64,000 bases of DNA, from NCBI RefSeq assembly GCF_024495425.1, contig NZ_JANHJR010000001.1, positions 868,001 to 932,000 of the forward strand. The letters are read 5' to 3'. Positions 1 through 8,461 of this stretch are shown piece by piece. The notes under the pieces are model-generated. The model ran no database searches. It worked only from the letters and a program-made list of their open reading frames with translations, and was not told the DNA's origin. The position numbers and the translations under genes are program-made. Position 1 is the first letter of the stretch, and each line of letters begins with the position of its first letter. Source of the stretch: Haloarchaeobius litoreus. Lineage in GTDB: Archaea > Halobacteriota > Halobacteria > Halobacteriales > Natrialbaceae.

Positions 1-837
1 GGGCGTGAACGGCTCCTCTGCGTACTTCCGGATGGTGAAGGCCGAGCCACGCGGTGTCACCTCCTCGCCCAGTGCCAGTTCGGCACGCGAGCCGTCCGGC
101 AGCGTCGTCTCGACCATCGGGTCGCCGATGGAGATGTGCCGCCCCGAGTGCTGGGCGAGGCGGACGACGAAGTTATCGAGCTCCTCCTGGGGGAATCGGA
201 CGTTCGTCTCGATGTCCGTGTGTTCGTCGTGGTAGACGAACAGCGGCAGGTCGTAGCCGTCACACGAGATGTCCTCGACGTGCGGGTCGTGCATGACGGG
301 GTCGAGCTTGCCGTACCCACGGAACGCCCGCCAGAGGTAGTAGAACAGCTTGTGGTAGGTGCCCATGTCCACGTCGGCCCCGTACCGTTCGAGGTGGTCC
401 AGCAGTGCGTCATCGAGCACCTCGTCCGGGTCGCCCTCCTCCACGTCCCGCTGGTAGACCAGGGGGTCGCGGACGTCCTCGAACAGCGTCTCGAGCAGCG
501 CGTGCTCGTACTCGTCGAGTTCGGGCTCGACGACGTGATAGCGGTACTCGTTGGCCTGCTGGTCGTGGTTGATGCTGACGAAGGCGTACGGGGCGTTCAC
601 CCAGTAGCTGTCGATCTCCTCCCAGCCGTCGAGCCCGTCGAACGTGACGAGCTCGCCGTGTTCGTGCGGGTAGTAGGGCTCGCGAGAGATGGTCGTCCCG
701 CGCAGCATCTGGAGGGTGTGCTTGATACGGTCGACGAGCGAGTCGCTTCGCCCGGAGGCGACCGCGCCGGGCGTGATGGTGCCGTCGCTCTCGTCGCTCG
801 AGATGGTGTTCGGTGCCTGGTGGCCTGGGTCTGTCAT
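1..837 (-). CDS. Type II/IV secretion system ATPase (GspE/VirB11/ArlI superfamily), C-terminus cut by window edge
   Basis: Only the N-terminal 279 codons lie in the window; the frame runs off the left edge, so the Walker A and B motifs are not visible. The visible part matches the N-terminal domain of archaeal pilus and archaellum secretion ATPases: a segment reading GYGKLDPVMHDPHVEDISCD, then a core containing DNFVVRLAQHSGRHIS and RGSAFTIRKY. These enzymes are cytoplasmic hexamers that power assembly of type IV pilus-like filaments together with a polytopic TadC-like partner. Whether this copy serves pili or archaella cannot be told, because the neighbours that would decide lie beyond the edge. 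The start is the ATG at 837; upstream is a 125-bp gap with no other gene. Confidence 0.85.
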   Translation of the reverse strand, partial: MTDPGHQAPNTISSDESDGTITPGAVASGRSDSLVDRIKHTLQMLRGTTISREPYYPHEHGELVTFDGLDGWEEIDSYWVNAPYAFVSINHDQQANEYRYHVVEPELDEYEHALLETLFEDVRDPLVYQRDVEEGDPDEVLDDALLDHLERYGADVDMGTYHKLFYYLWRAFRGYGKLDPVMHDPHVEDISCDGYDLPLFVYHDEHTDIETNVRFPQEELDNFVVRLAQHSGRHISIGDPMVETTLPDGSRAELALGEEVTPRGSAFTIRKYAEEPFTP

Positions 838-962
838 CGTGTGCGGTCGCCTCCCCTGCGATGCCGTTCGACGAACGGAAAGACGGGTCTGGAACTCGAT
901 TGGGAGTACCGAGACTTAAATGAGGTGGCCAATCCTCGAACGAGCGCGGTCCGCCGGCGGGC

Positions 963-1496
963 TCAGGTCCGGTCCGCGAACAGGTCGAGGAGGCCGAACG
1001 CGTAGAAGAACACGAGACCGAGCAGCCCGATGGGGGCGTAGAACCCCCAGCCGAGGATGTCTGCCGGCTGGTGCAGGTGCAACTGGACCGCCGCGCCGGT
1101 GAAGGCGACGGCGAGGACGAGCATCGACGCGCCGAGGACGTAGACGCCACGCCCGGGCAGCCGCTCGACGGTCTCGTGTTCGAAGTACATCAGGATGCTC
1201 ACGACGATGGCGACGACCAGCACGACCGCGGCGAGAGCCCAGACGAGGTACGCCGTCGCCTGTGCTGGGAACTGTCCGGCGTTGAGCGTGTAGTACTCCC
1301 AGGGCGTCCGGACGGTCGTCCCGTCGACGAGCCCCGTTCCGAAGACGTACTGGATGCCGAAGAACGGAAACCGGAGGACGACGAGTTCCGCCCCCTCCGC
1401 GCTGGACGCACGGACCACGGACCAGGGCAGGAAGACGGAAAGCCACGTCGTGAGCACGGCGAACTCCTCGACGTACTCCGAATTGATCCACACCAT
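963..1496 (-). CDS. Uncharacterised four-helix haloarchaeal membrane protein
   Basis: A protein of 177 residues with four hydrophobic stretches: near residues 10-27 (FAVLTTWLSVFLPWSV), about 82-104, about 117-138 and about 153-172. No catalytic motif is visible. I chose the ATG giving MVWINSEY over an in-frame ATG eight codons upstream because the upstream extension is not hydrophobic or acidic and lies in a promoter-like gap. It resembles small conserved membrane families seen widely in haloarchaea, but I cannot assign a function. It is transcribed in the same direction as the secretion ATPase, separated by 125 bp. Confidence 0.6.
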   Translation of the reverse strand: MVWINSEYVEEFAVLTTWLSVFLPWSVVRASSAEGAELVVLRFPFFGIQYVFGTGLVDGTTVRTPWEYYTLNAGQFPAQATAYLVWALAAVVLVVAIVVSILMYFEHETVERLPGRGVYVLGASMLVLAVAFTGAAVQLHLHQPADILGWGFYAPIGLLGLVFFYAFGLLDLFADRT

Positions 1497-1654
1497 ACCC
1501 ACGAAGCCACACCGGTGCACGTAAAAGCTGTCGGTGCCCGGTCGCTCCGTTCGTGTCGGTCACGGAACAGCTGAAACCGGGCGGAGCCGGCCATCGTCTC
1601 GCCTGCGCCGGGCGTTACGTTCATACCGCGTGAAACCGAAGATAGCGACGTGGA

Positions 1655-2125
1655 ATGAGGCGTGACTACTTCACTTTGCAGGTCAGCAACGTCGACTGGG
1701 TCGACGAGGACGGCAGCCCCGAGAAGCCCACGGTGACTATCTCGTTCGAGGGGCCGGTCGCGACACTGAGAGAGCGCCTCACCGGACCGGACGACGAGCC
1801 GCTCGACGCCGCCGAGACGGACGTGGCGTTCCGGCTCCAGACCGCGGTCGACGACGACGACGCCCAGGGGGTCGTCAGCGTCACGAACCGGGTCACCGGT
1901 GACTTCGTGCTCGAACTGAACGAATCGGCAGAGAACGTCCTGAAGTTCATCCGGGCGGCGAGACGCTACGGCGAGCACGCGGGCGACGAGGGCGAGTACG
2001 GCGTCCACATCCTGCTCGACGGGGACGAGTTCGTCAGCTACGACAAGAGCACCTTCCTGGTCTACAACGCCGACGGGAACCTCCTCCGGAACCAGAGTCT
2101 CATCCCGAGCGGCGTCGAGCTCTAG
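1655..2125 (+). CDS. Haloarchaeal conserved protein, DUF5793-like
   Basis: A 156-residue acidic soluble protein beginning MRRDYFTLQVSNVDWV, an opening I associate with the haloarchaeal family DUF5793. It has no membrane segment, no cysteine motif and no recognisable catalytic residues. Its C-terminal half (LIL-DGDEFVSYDKSTFLVY) looks like a compact alpha/beta domain. The gene overlaps the convergent P-loop gene by four bases at the stop codons, so the two probably share a short termination region. Function unknown; the family label comes from memory of the opening motif. Confidence 0.65.
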   Translation: MRRDYFTLQVSNVDWVDEDGSPEKPTVTISFEGPVATLRERLTGPDDEPLDAAETDVAFRLQTAVDDDDAQGVVSVTNRVTGDFVLELNESAENVLKFIRAARRYGEHAGDEGEYGVHILLDGDEFVSYDKSTFLVYNADGNLLRNQSLIPSGVEL

Positions 2126-2757
2126 AACTCGGCCCACTCGCTCGGGCTGTCGACGACGCCGACGACGCGACACTCCCGCGAGTCGACACCCTGTCTGGTC
2201 TCGACGGCACCGTCGAACAGCTGTCTGAGCGTGTTCATCGTCTGCTGGTCGTGGCTGTCGTCGAGCGTCGCGATTCCGAGTCCGTCGACGCCGCTGAGAC
2301 GGCCGGTGAGGATGTGCGTGAACCGGAAGACGGTCTTGACGTCCGCCTCCAGCAGCAGGTTCGAGAGCGAGTGCAACCCGAGCCGGGTCGCGGTCGCCTG
2401 CTCGTCGGCGCGCCCGAGGAACTCCGAGGCGGCCATCCCCATGCTGCTGAAGTCCGACGGTGACGCGACGTACTCGGTGTCCGGGTCGTGAGGCGTCGGC
2501 TCGCCCCGGCGTTCCGAGACGCAGTCCACGACCGAGAGTCCGGGCTCGTCGGTCGTTGTCCGGTCGGCGACCGCCGCTCTGATGTCGTCGGCCCCACGAC
2601 TCGTCGAGACGACGACGCCGTGTTGTCCCCGCTCGACACCTGTCGCGAGCAGTTCACAGAGCAGTTCGTACTTCCCGACGCCCTGCGGGCCGGTCAGCAG
2701 GAGGGTGGTCCCGGGCCGGAGCTCGTCGACCGGCAGGTGGTCGCTCACGTCGTACAC
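2122..2757 (-). CDS. RecA/KaiC-like P-loop ATPase of the haloarchaeal HTR-like group
   Basis: About 211 residues from a GTG start that gives VYDVSDHLPVDELRPGT. Starting farther upstream would add an arginine-rich, non-acidic tail typical of non-coding haloarchaeal DNA. The sequence shows GTTLLLTGPQGVGKYE (Walker A) at about residues 16-31, a RecA-like strand GVVVSTSRGADD, and late in the protein GLGIATLDDS and VVGVVDSP. Proteins of this type are predicted single-domain RecA-fold NTPases, sometimes found with signalling or chemotaxis genes; the precise role is unknown. A second protein at 44.3-44.9 kb is recognisably a paralogue but has lost the P-loop. Confidence 0.65.
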   Translation of the reverse strand: MYDVSDHLPVDELRPGTTLLLTGPQGVGKYELLCELLATGVERGQHGVVVSTSRGADDIRAAVADRTTTDEPGLSVVDCVSERRGEPTPHDPDTEYVASPSDFSSMGMAASEFLGRADEQATATRLGLHSLSNLLLEADVKTVFRFTHILTGRLSGVDGLGIATLDDSHDQQTMNTLRQLFDGAVETRQGVDSRECRVVGVVDSPSEWAEF

Positions 2758-2888
2758 GTTTTCACCCCACCACGTACCCGGGCTGCGGACACGAGGGCAT
2801 CGTACGTGATGCCGTCGCTTAAACCCCGGGCCCGGTGTCCGACGTGCGTATGCCACAAACTAAGTGGGCCTCGGGGCAACCCCCCGGT

Positions 2889-4265
2889 ATGACACTGTTC
2901 GGGACGGCGGGGATACGAGGACCGGTCGCGGAGCGCGTCACACCGGAGCTGGCGATGGCGGTCGGGCGGGCCGCCGGCCACGACGGCGACCTGTTCGTCG
3001 TCGGCCGCGATGGACGAGACACCGGCCCTGCGCTGGCGGCCGCGATGGAGGCCGGACTGGAGAGTGCGGGCGCGAGCGTGGTCCGGGTCGGGCAGCTGCC
3101 GACGCCGGCGCTCGCGTTCGCCTCGCAGGGGCGGCGTGGTGTGATGCTGACCGCCAGCCACAACCCGCCCGAGGACAACGGTATCAAGCTGTTCGACGAC
3201 GGGGTCGAGTACGCTCGCGACGCCGAGGAGCGAATCGAGGCTCGCGTCGACGGCGAGAACGACACCGTCCCGTGGGACGAGTGGGGCGACGGCCACACCG
3301 CCGCGGTCCTCGACGACTACTGCGACGCGGTGGTGGCGTACGCCCGAGGGACAGGTGACGGGGACGCACCGGAGGAGCCCCTCGCCGGCCAGCGCATCGC
3401 GGTCGACTGCGGCAACGGGATGGGCAGCCTCGCGACGCCCCAGGTCCTCCGGGCACTGGGTGCCGAGGTCGTCGCGGTCAACGCCAACGTCGATGGCCGG
3501 TTCCCGGGTCGACCGTCGAAGCCGACGCCGGAGACGCTGACGGAGTTCCTGACGCTGCTCGCCGACGGCTCGTTCGACATCGGTATCGCCCACGACGGCG
3601 ACGCGGACCGCATCGTCGTCGCGACCGGGGATGGCGAGGTCGTCCACGAGGACACGGTGCTCGCGATGCTCGCCGGCCACTACACCGAGCTGAGCGACGC
3701 TGGCGACCCGGTCGTCGTGACGACGCCGAACGCCTCCGCCCGCATCGACGAACGTGTCGAGGCAGCCGGAGGGCGCGTCGAGCGGGTTCGCCTCGGCGCA
3801 CTACACGAAGGCATCGCACGCGAGCGCGAGGCGGGCGGCGCGGACACGACGGTCGTGTTCGCCGCCGAGCCGTGGAAGCACATCCACACCGCGTTCGGCG
3901 GCTGGATCGACGGGGTGACGAGCGCGGCCGTCGTGTCGACGCTCGTCGCCGACGCGGGCGGACTGGCCGCGCTACGGGAGCCCATCGCCGAGCGACCGTA
4001 TCGGAAGGTGAGCGTGGACTGTCCGGACGTCGCGAAGGCGGGCGCCATGGAACGCCTCGGCACCAGCCTGCCCGAGGCGTTCCCCGAGGGCGACGTGGAC
4101 ACCGACTACGGCGTCCGCATCGACCTCCCGGACGGCTCCTGGGTGCTGGTCCGGCCGAGCGGCACGGAGCCCTACGTCCGGCTGTACGCCGAGAGCGACG
4201 ACGTGGACGCACTGGTCGACGAGGCCACCGATGTCGTGGAGAGGGCGGTCGCCGCCGAGAGCTGA
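2889..4265 (+). CDS. Alpha-D-phosphohexomutase superfamily enzyme; candidate phosphopentomutase
   Basis: A 458-residue enzyme of the PMM/PGM/GlmM fold. The catalytic phosphoserine loop TASHNPPEDNG is at about 88-98 (Ser90), the Mg-binding loop DGDADR at 236-241, and the C-terminal phosphate loop RPSGTEPYVR is present. The sugar-recognition loop, normally GExSGH in hexose mutases, here reads AEPWKH (about 326-331), so the substrate may not be a hexose. It lies directly upstream of a nucleoside transporter, cytidine deaminase and uridine phosphorylase, whose product is ribose 1-phosphate. A related archaeal enzyme in Thermococcus is reported to be a phosphopentomutase. I therefore infer ribose-1-P to ribose-5-P conversion; phosphoglucosamine or phosphomannose mutase activity remains possible. 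The ATG at 2889 was chosen because the protein family begins at MTLFGTAGIRG. Confidence 0.8.
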   Translation: MTLFGTAGIRGPVAERVTPELAMAVGRAAGHDGDLFVVGRDGRDTGPALAAAMEAGLESAGASVVRVGQLPTPALAFASQGRRGVMLTASHNPPEDNGIKLFDDGVEYARDAEERIEARVDGENDTVPWDEWGDGHTAAVLDDYCDAVVAYARGTGDGDAPEEPLAGQRIAVDCGNGMGSLATPQVLRALGAEVVAVNANVDGRFPGRPSKPTPETLTEFLTLLADGSFDIGIAHDGDADRIVVATGDGEVVHEDTVLAMLAGHYTELSDAGDPVVVTTPNASARIDERVEAAGGRVERVRLGALHEGIAREREAGGADTTVVFAAEPWKHIHTAFGGWIDGVTSAAVVSTLVADAGGLAALREPIAERPYRKVSVDCPDVAKAGAMERLGTSLPEAFPEGDVDTDYGVRIDLPDGSWVLVRPSGTEPYVRLYAESDDVDALVDEATDVVERAVAAES

Positions 4266-4316
4266 CCGAGAGCTACCAACGGGAAACCAGCTTTTATTCT
4301 TACGAGTCCGGAGACA

Positions 4317-4369
4317 AATTTATATAATCGGCGTTTTGCCTATCGAGACGGCCCTTACTGGCCGTCTCG
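4317..4369 (+). promoter_or_regulatory. Promoter and perfect 10-bp dyad ahead of the nucleoside transporter operon
   Basis: An AT-rich TATA-like element (aatttatataat, 4317-4328) is followed by a perfect inverted repeat: CGAGACGGCC at 4344-4353, a 6-nt loop, and GGCCGTCTCG at 4360-4369. With the usual archaeal spacing of about 25 bp, transcription would begin inside or just before the dyad. This fits a repressor operator, or a hairpin at the extreme 5' end of the mRNA. A run of six T follows at 4382-4387. A second weaker TATA candidate (cttttatt, 4291-4298) would place the hairpin inside a leader. Confidence 0.55.
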
Positions 4370-4411
4370 CATTCCAAAGAGTTTTTTCGTGTGGTTGCAA
4401 AGGGTGCCTCC

Positions 4412-5572
4412 ATGCGCTCGAACAGTGGTCGGCGGCGGTTCATCAAGGGTGCCGGACTGACCGGTACCATCGCGCTCGCAGGGTGTATCAGCAGTACAGA
4501 CAACAACGGAGGGGGCGACGAGACGGACACGGCGACGCCCACCGAAGAGAGCGGCTCGACGGAGACCGAGTCGGGCGACGGCACCGCGACCGAGACCGAG
4601 GACGACAGTAACGCAGGTGCCGACGTGAACGTCGGGATGGTGTACGCGACGGGTGGCCTCGGCGACAAGTCGTTCAACGACATGGCGCGGCAGGGGGCCC
4701 TTCAGGCGGAGGAGGAACTCGGCATCTCCTTCGACCAGGCCCAGCCCGAGCAGAACTCCGACTTCTCACCGGCACAGCGTCAGTTCGCCGAGTCAGGTGA
4801 CTACGACCTCATCTCCTGTATCGGCTTCGCGCAGACGGACGCGCTCACGCAGAACGCGGACCGCTACTCGGACCAGCACTTCCAGATCGTCGACTCGGTC
4901 GTCGACACCGGCAACGTCGCGAGCTACGTGTTCATGGAGCACGAGGGCTCGTTCCAGGTCGGCCACCTCGCTGGACTCCTGACGTCCCAGTCGTTCGAGG
5001 CCGGGCAGGGTTCGACCACCGGCGACTCGACGAACGTCGGCTTCGTCGGCGGCCTCGACGTGCCGCTCATCCGGAAGTTCCAGGCCGGCTACGAGGCCGG
5101 TGTCGAGTACGCGAACGAAGACGTCGACGTCCAGACGTCCTACGTGGGCTCGTTCAACGACGCCGCGACGGCGCGCGAGGCCGCACTCTCGATGTACGAC
5201 TCCGGTGCGGACATCGTCTACCACGCCGCCGGTGCGTCCGGTCTCGGTGTGTTCCAGGCCGCACAGGAACGGGGCAAGTTCGCCATCGGCGTCGACGCCG
5301 ACCAGTCCCGCAGCGAACCCGACTTCGCCGACTGGATCCTCGCGAGCATGGTCAAGCGCGTCGACACCGCGGTGTACACCGCCATCGAGTCCGAGGTCGA
5401 CGGCGAGTTCGGCGGCGGCAGCGTGACGACGCTCGGTCTGGAGTCCGACGGCGTGGCCTGCGTCTACGGCGAGGCGCTCGGCGACGCCATCCCGCAGGAC
5501 GTCAAGGACCAGATCGCGGCCTCCCGGCAGGCCATCATCGACGACGAGATCAGCGTCCCGACCGAGCCCTGA
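4412..5572 (+). CDS. BMP-family nucleoside-binding lipoprotein of an ABC importer
   Basis: A 386-residue protein with a Tat lipoprotein signal: RRRFIKGAG at residues 7-15, a hydrophobic stretch, and the lipobox LAGC, followed by a long Asp/Glu/Thr-rich tether to about residue 70. The mature domain starts VNVGMVYATGGLGDKSFND, the hallmark of the basic membrane protein (Bmp/Med/PnrA) family, which binds purine or pyrimidine nucleosides. Later segments GSFNDAATAREAALSMYDSGADIVYHAAG and FAIGVDADQS match the same fold. It should be exported folded and anchored by a lipid on the outer face of the membrane. It is the first gene of the transporter operon, 37 bp ahead of the ATPase. The ATG at 4412 is chosen because it opens a proper Tat signal. 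Confidence 0.88.
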   Translation: MRSNSGRRRFIKGAGLTGTIALAGCISSTDNNGGGDETDTATPTEESGSTETESGDGTATETEDDSNAGADVNVGMVYATGGLGDKSFNDMARQGALQAEEELGISFDQAQPEQNSDFSPAQRQFAESGDYDLISCIGFAQTDALTQNADRYSDQHFQIVDSVVDTGNVASYVFMEHEGSFQVGHLAGLLTSQSFEAGQGSTTGDSTNVGFVGGLDVPLIRKFQAGYEAGVEYANEDVDVQTSYVGSFNDAATAREAALSMYDSGADIVYHAAGASGLGVFQAAQERGKFAIGVDADQSRSEPDFADWILASMVKRVDTAVYTAIESEVDGEFGGGSVTTLGLESDGVACVYGEALGDAIPQDVKDQIAASRQAIIDDEISVPTEP

Positions 5573-5609
5573 GCCCGGTCCCAGATGAACCACGTTCCAT
5601 CGGACAGCA

Positions 5610-7166
5610 ATGAGTAACACAGCAGTCAGACTGGCAGGTATCACGAAGCGGTTCCCCGGTGTCGTCGCGAACGACCAGGTCGACCTGATCGTCGAGAAGG
5701 GGTCGGTGCACGCACTGCTGGGGGAGAACGGGGCGGGGAAGACCACGCTGATGAACGTGCTCTACGGCCTGCTCCAGCCCGAGGAGGGCGACGTGTACGT
5801 CGACGGCGAGCGACGCGACTTCCAGTCGCCACGTGACGCCATCGACGCGGGTATCGGCATGATCCACCAGCACTTCATGCTGGTCGACCCCATGGAGATC
5901 TGGGCGAACATCGTCCTCGGCCAGGAGCCCCGGAAGTACTTCGGGCTCGCCGTCGACGAACGGCAGGCAATCCAGGAGGTGCGGGACCTGAGCGACCGGT
6001 ACGGCTTCGAGGTGGATCCGACGGAGACGATAGAGGACGTGAGCGTCGGTGTCCAGCAGCGCGTCGAGATCCTGAAGGCGCTCTACCGCGGTGCGGACGT
6101 GCTCATCCTCGACGAGCCGACGGCGGTGCTCACACCGCAGGAGGTCGAGGAACTGTACGAGGTGCTCGACGAGTTGACCGCGCAGGGCAAGACGGTCATC
6201 TTCATCACCCACAAGCTCGGCGAGGCGCTGCACTCGGCTGACGACATCACCGTCCTCCGGGACGGCGAGAGCATCGCCACCGTTCCGGCCGACGAGACCA
6301 ACCAGAACGAGCTCGCGGAGATGATGGTCGGCCGGGAGGTGCTGCTCGAGGTCGACGTGCCCGAGCACGAGCCCGGCGAGACCACCCTCGCCGTGGACGG
6401 CGTCACCGTCAGCGACACCGACGACATCGACCGGGTGAAGGACGTCTCGTTCGAGGTCCGCGCCGGCGAGGTGTTCGGTATCGCCGGCGTCGACGGCAAC
6501 GGCCAGTCCGAGCTGGTCGAGGCAGTCACCGGCCTCGAATCGCCCACCTCGGGCCGCATCGTCGTCGAGGGTGTGGACGTCACCCGACGCTCCCGACGGG
6601 AACGCATCGAGGACGGCATGGCGTACATCCCTGAGGACCGCCACGAGCGCGGGCTCGTGATGGACTTCGACCTCGTCGAGAACGGCCTGCTCGGGAGTCA
6701 GCACTCCGAGCCGTACTCGAAGAACGGCCGCATCGACTGGGAGACCGTCAGGGGACACGCCGAGGAGATCATCGAGACGTACGACGTGCGCCCGCCGAAC
6801 GCCGACGCCGACGCGCACTCGCTGTCCGGTGGGAACCAGCAGAAGTTCATCGTCGGTCGCGAGTTCGAACGCGACCCCTCCGTCGTCGTCGCCACCCACC
6901 CGACGCGTGGCGTCGACATCGGCTCGACGGAGTTCATCCACGAGGAGCTGCTCGACCTCCGCCAGCGCGACCGCGCGGTGTTGCTCGTCTCCTCGAAGCT
7001 CGACGAGGTGCGACAGCTCTCGGACCGCCTCGGCGTGATGTACGAGGGCGAACTCGTCGACGTCGTCGACCCCGACGAGACGACCGAGGAGGAGATCGGC
7101 CTGCTGATGGCCGGTGAACGACCCGACGGTGTCGCCACGGTGCGTCCGACCGGAGGCAAGCCATGA
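5610..7166 (+). CDS. Nucleoside ABC transporter, tandem ATP-binding protein
   Basis: A 518-residue protein with two ABC domains fused in tandem, as in RbsA-type and BMP-associated nucleoside importers. The first domain has Walker A GENGAGKTT (about 38-46) and Walker B VLILDEPTAVLTP. The second has a degenerate Walker A (GVDGNGQSE, no lysine) but a good signature LSGGNQQK near residue 410 and a C-terminal THPTRGVDIGSTEF. One functional and one degenerate P-loop is normal for this family. It should energise the two permeases encoded downstream. Its stop overlaps the next start by four bases, which indicates translational coupling. Confidence 0.92.
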   Translation: MSNTAVRLAGITKRFPGVVANDQVDLIVEKGSVHALLGENGAGKTTLMNVLYGLLQPEEGDVYVDGERRDFQSPRDAIDAGIGMIHQHFMLVDPMEIWANIVLGQEPRKYFGLAVDERQAIQEVRDLSDRYGFEVDPTETIEDVSVGVQQRVEILKALYRGADVLILDEPTAVLTPQEVEELYEVLDELTAQGKTVIFITHKLGEALHSADDITVLRDGESIATVPADETNQNELAEMMVGREVLLEVDVPEHEPGETTLAVDGVTVSDTDDIDRVKDVSFEVRAGEVFGIAGVDGNGQSELVEAVTGLESPTSGRIVVEGVDVTRRSRRERIEDGMAYIPEDRHERGLVMDFDLVENGLLGSQHSEPYSKNGRIDWETVRGHAEEIIETYDVRPPNADADAHSLSGGNQQKFIVGREFERDPSVVVATHPTRGVDIGSTEFIHEELLDLRQRDRAVLLVSSKLDEVRQLSDRLGVMYEGELVDVVDPDETTEEEIGLLMAGERPDGVATVRPTGGKP

Positions 7167-8461
7167 GCCGGCTTCGGGACGTACTCGAACGGCTCGTCGG
7201 CGCGTCGGGTGCCGAGCGTGCTGTCATCAGCATCGCCGCGCTCGTACTCTCCATCCTCGTCGGTGCGGTCATCGTGTTCGTCTCCGGTCTCGGGGCAGCC
7301 TGCGATGCCGGGGCGAACTACCACCTCGCCATCCCGCTACCGGGGAGCTTCGAGATATTGCTGTTCGACGGCAGACTCTCGCTGTTCGGCTACAAGTCGT
7401 GCTACGACCCCATCAACGTCTACGCGAAGCTGTTCGTCGGGGCCATCGGCGGCCTCCCGTGGGAGAGCGGCTGGCAGCCGACGAACCTCTCGATGGAGGT
7501 GTTACTCCGGCGGATGACATTGCTGTTGTTCGCAGGGCTCTCAGTCGCCGTTTCGTTCCGTGCGGGACTATTCAACATCGGCACGCAGGGACAGATGGTG
7601 TGGGGAGCGCTCGTCTCGGCTGTCACCGTCCTCTTCGTCGCCGACTTCGCACCCGCCGGGCTGGCAGGGACGGTCATCCTGCTCCCACTCGCATTGTTCT
7701 CCGGCGCGGTCGCCGGCGGCATCTGGGGCGCGATTCCCGGCGCACTGAAGGCCTACGCCGACGCCAACGAGGTCATCACGACTATCATGCTGAACTTCGT
7801 GGCGAGTTTCGGTGCGACGCTCATGATTAAGCTATTCTTCCAGGACCCAGAGTACTCAAATATCGGAACCCGTCGGATTCCGGTGAACTCCCTTGTTCCT
7901 AGTCTCCCGATGGGGTTCCAAGGTACTCGCTCCTCTATCTTAGCGCTCATATTCGCACTCCTGTTCGCGTTTATCGTCTACTTCGTGCTCTGGGGTACAT
8001 CGTTCGGTTTCGATGTCCGAACGAGCGGCCTCCAGCCAGAGGCGGCGACGTATGCTGGAGTGAACGCCGAGCGTACAATCGTCCGCAGTATGACTATCTC
8101 CGGCGCGCTTGGCGGTATCGCAGGTGCTCTTTGGGTACTGCTATCTACTGGACGGATGTTGTCAGGAGGAGACGTTGCAGGAGGAAGTCTTGGATTCGAT
8201 GGTATTACAGTCTCGGTACTAGCTGGAAATAATCCGATCGGTGTCATTTTCGGGTCGGCTCTGTTTGGCGTTCTAAAGAGTGGCCGCAACGCGGTTAACT
8301 TCCAGACCGACGTCCCACCCGAACTCGTAGAGGTGCTCCCTGGACTCATCATTCTGTTCGTGGCGATGCCAGAGTTCTTCCGGATGATTGGCAAGCGGAT
8401 TGGCCTCGATAGCGGGCAGGGGAGTAACGTCAGGACTGATGGTGGTGAAGACGATGAATAA
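7163..8461 (+). CDS. Nucleoside ABC transporter permease 1
   Basis: A 432-residue polytopic membrane protein of the BPD_transp_2 (branched-chain/ribose/nucleoside) permease class. The conserved stretch FRAGLFNIGTQGQMVWGAL around residues 132-150, and the later EAATYAGVNAERTIVRSMTISGALGGIAGALW, are characteristic of the NupP-like subunit. Eight to ten hydrophobic segments are visible. Base composition changes within the gene: up to about position 7790 codons are GC-rich like the neighbours, after which A/T third positions become common. The reading frame stays intact throughout. It overlaps the ATPase gene by 4 bp and permease 2 by 8 bp. Confidence 0.9.
   Translation: MSRLRDVLERLVGASGAERAVISIAALVLSILVGAVIVFVSGLGAACDAGANYHLAIPLPGSFEILLFDGRLSLFGYKSCYDPINVYAKLFVGAIGGLPWESGWQPTNLSMEVLLRRMTLLLFAGLSVAVSFRAGLFNIGTQGQMVWGALVSAVTVLFVADFAPAGLAGTVILLPLALFSGAVAGGIWGAIPGALKAYADANEVITTIMLNFVASFGATLMIKLFFQDPEYSNIGTRRIPVNSLVPSLPMGFQGTRSSILALIFALLFAFIVYFVLWGTSFGFDVRTSGLQPEAATYAGVNAERTIVRSMTISGALGGIAGALWVLLSTGRMLSGGDVAGGSLGFDGITVSVLAGNNPIGVIFGSALFGVLKSGRNAVNFQTDVPPELVEVLPGLIILFVAMPEFFRMIGKRIGLDSGQGSNVRTDGGEDDE

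Noticed and set aside
4300-4411. Known purine-type riboswitch ahead of the nucleoside importer
   Set aside because: Only a single short hairpin is present; no three-way junction or conserved purine-aptamer bases can be seen.
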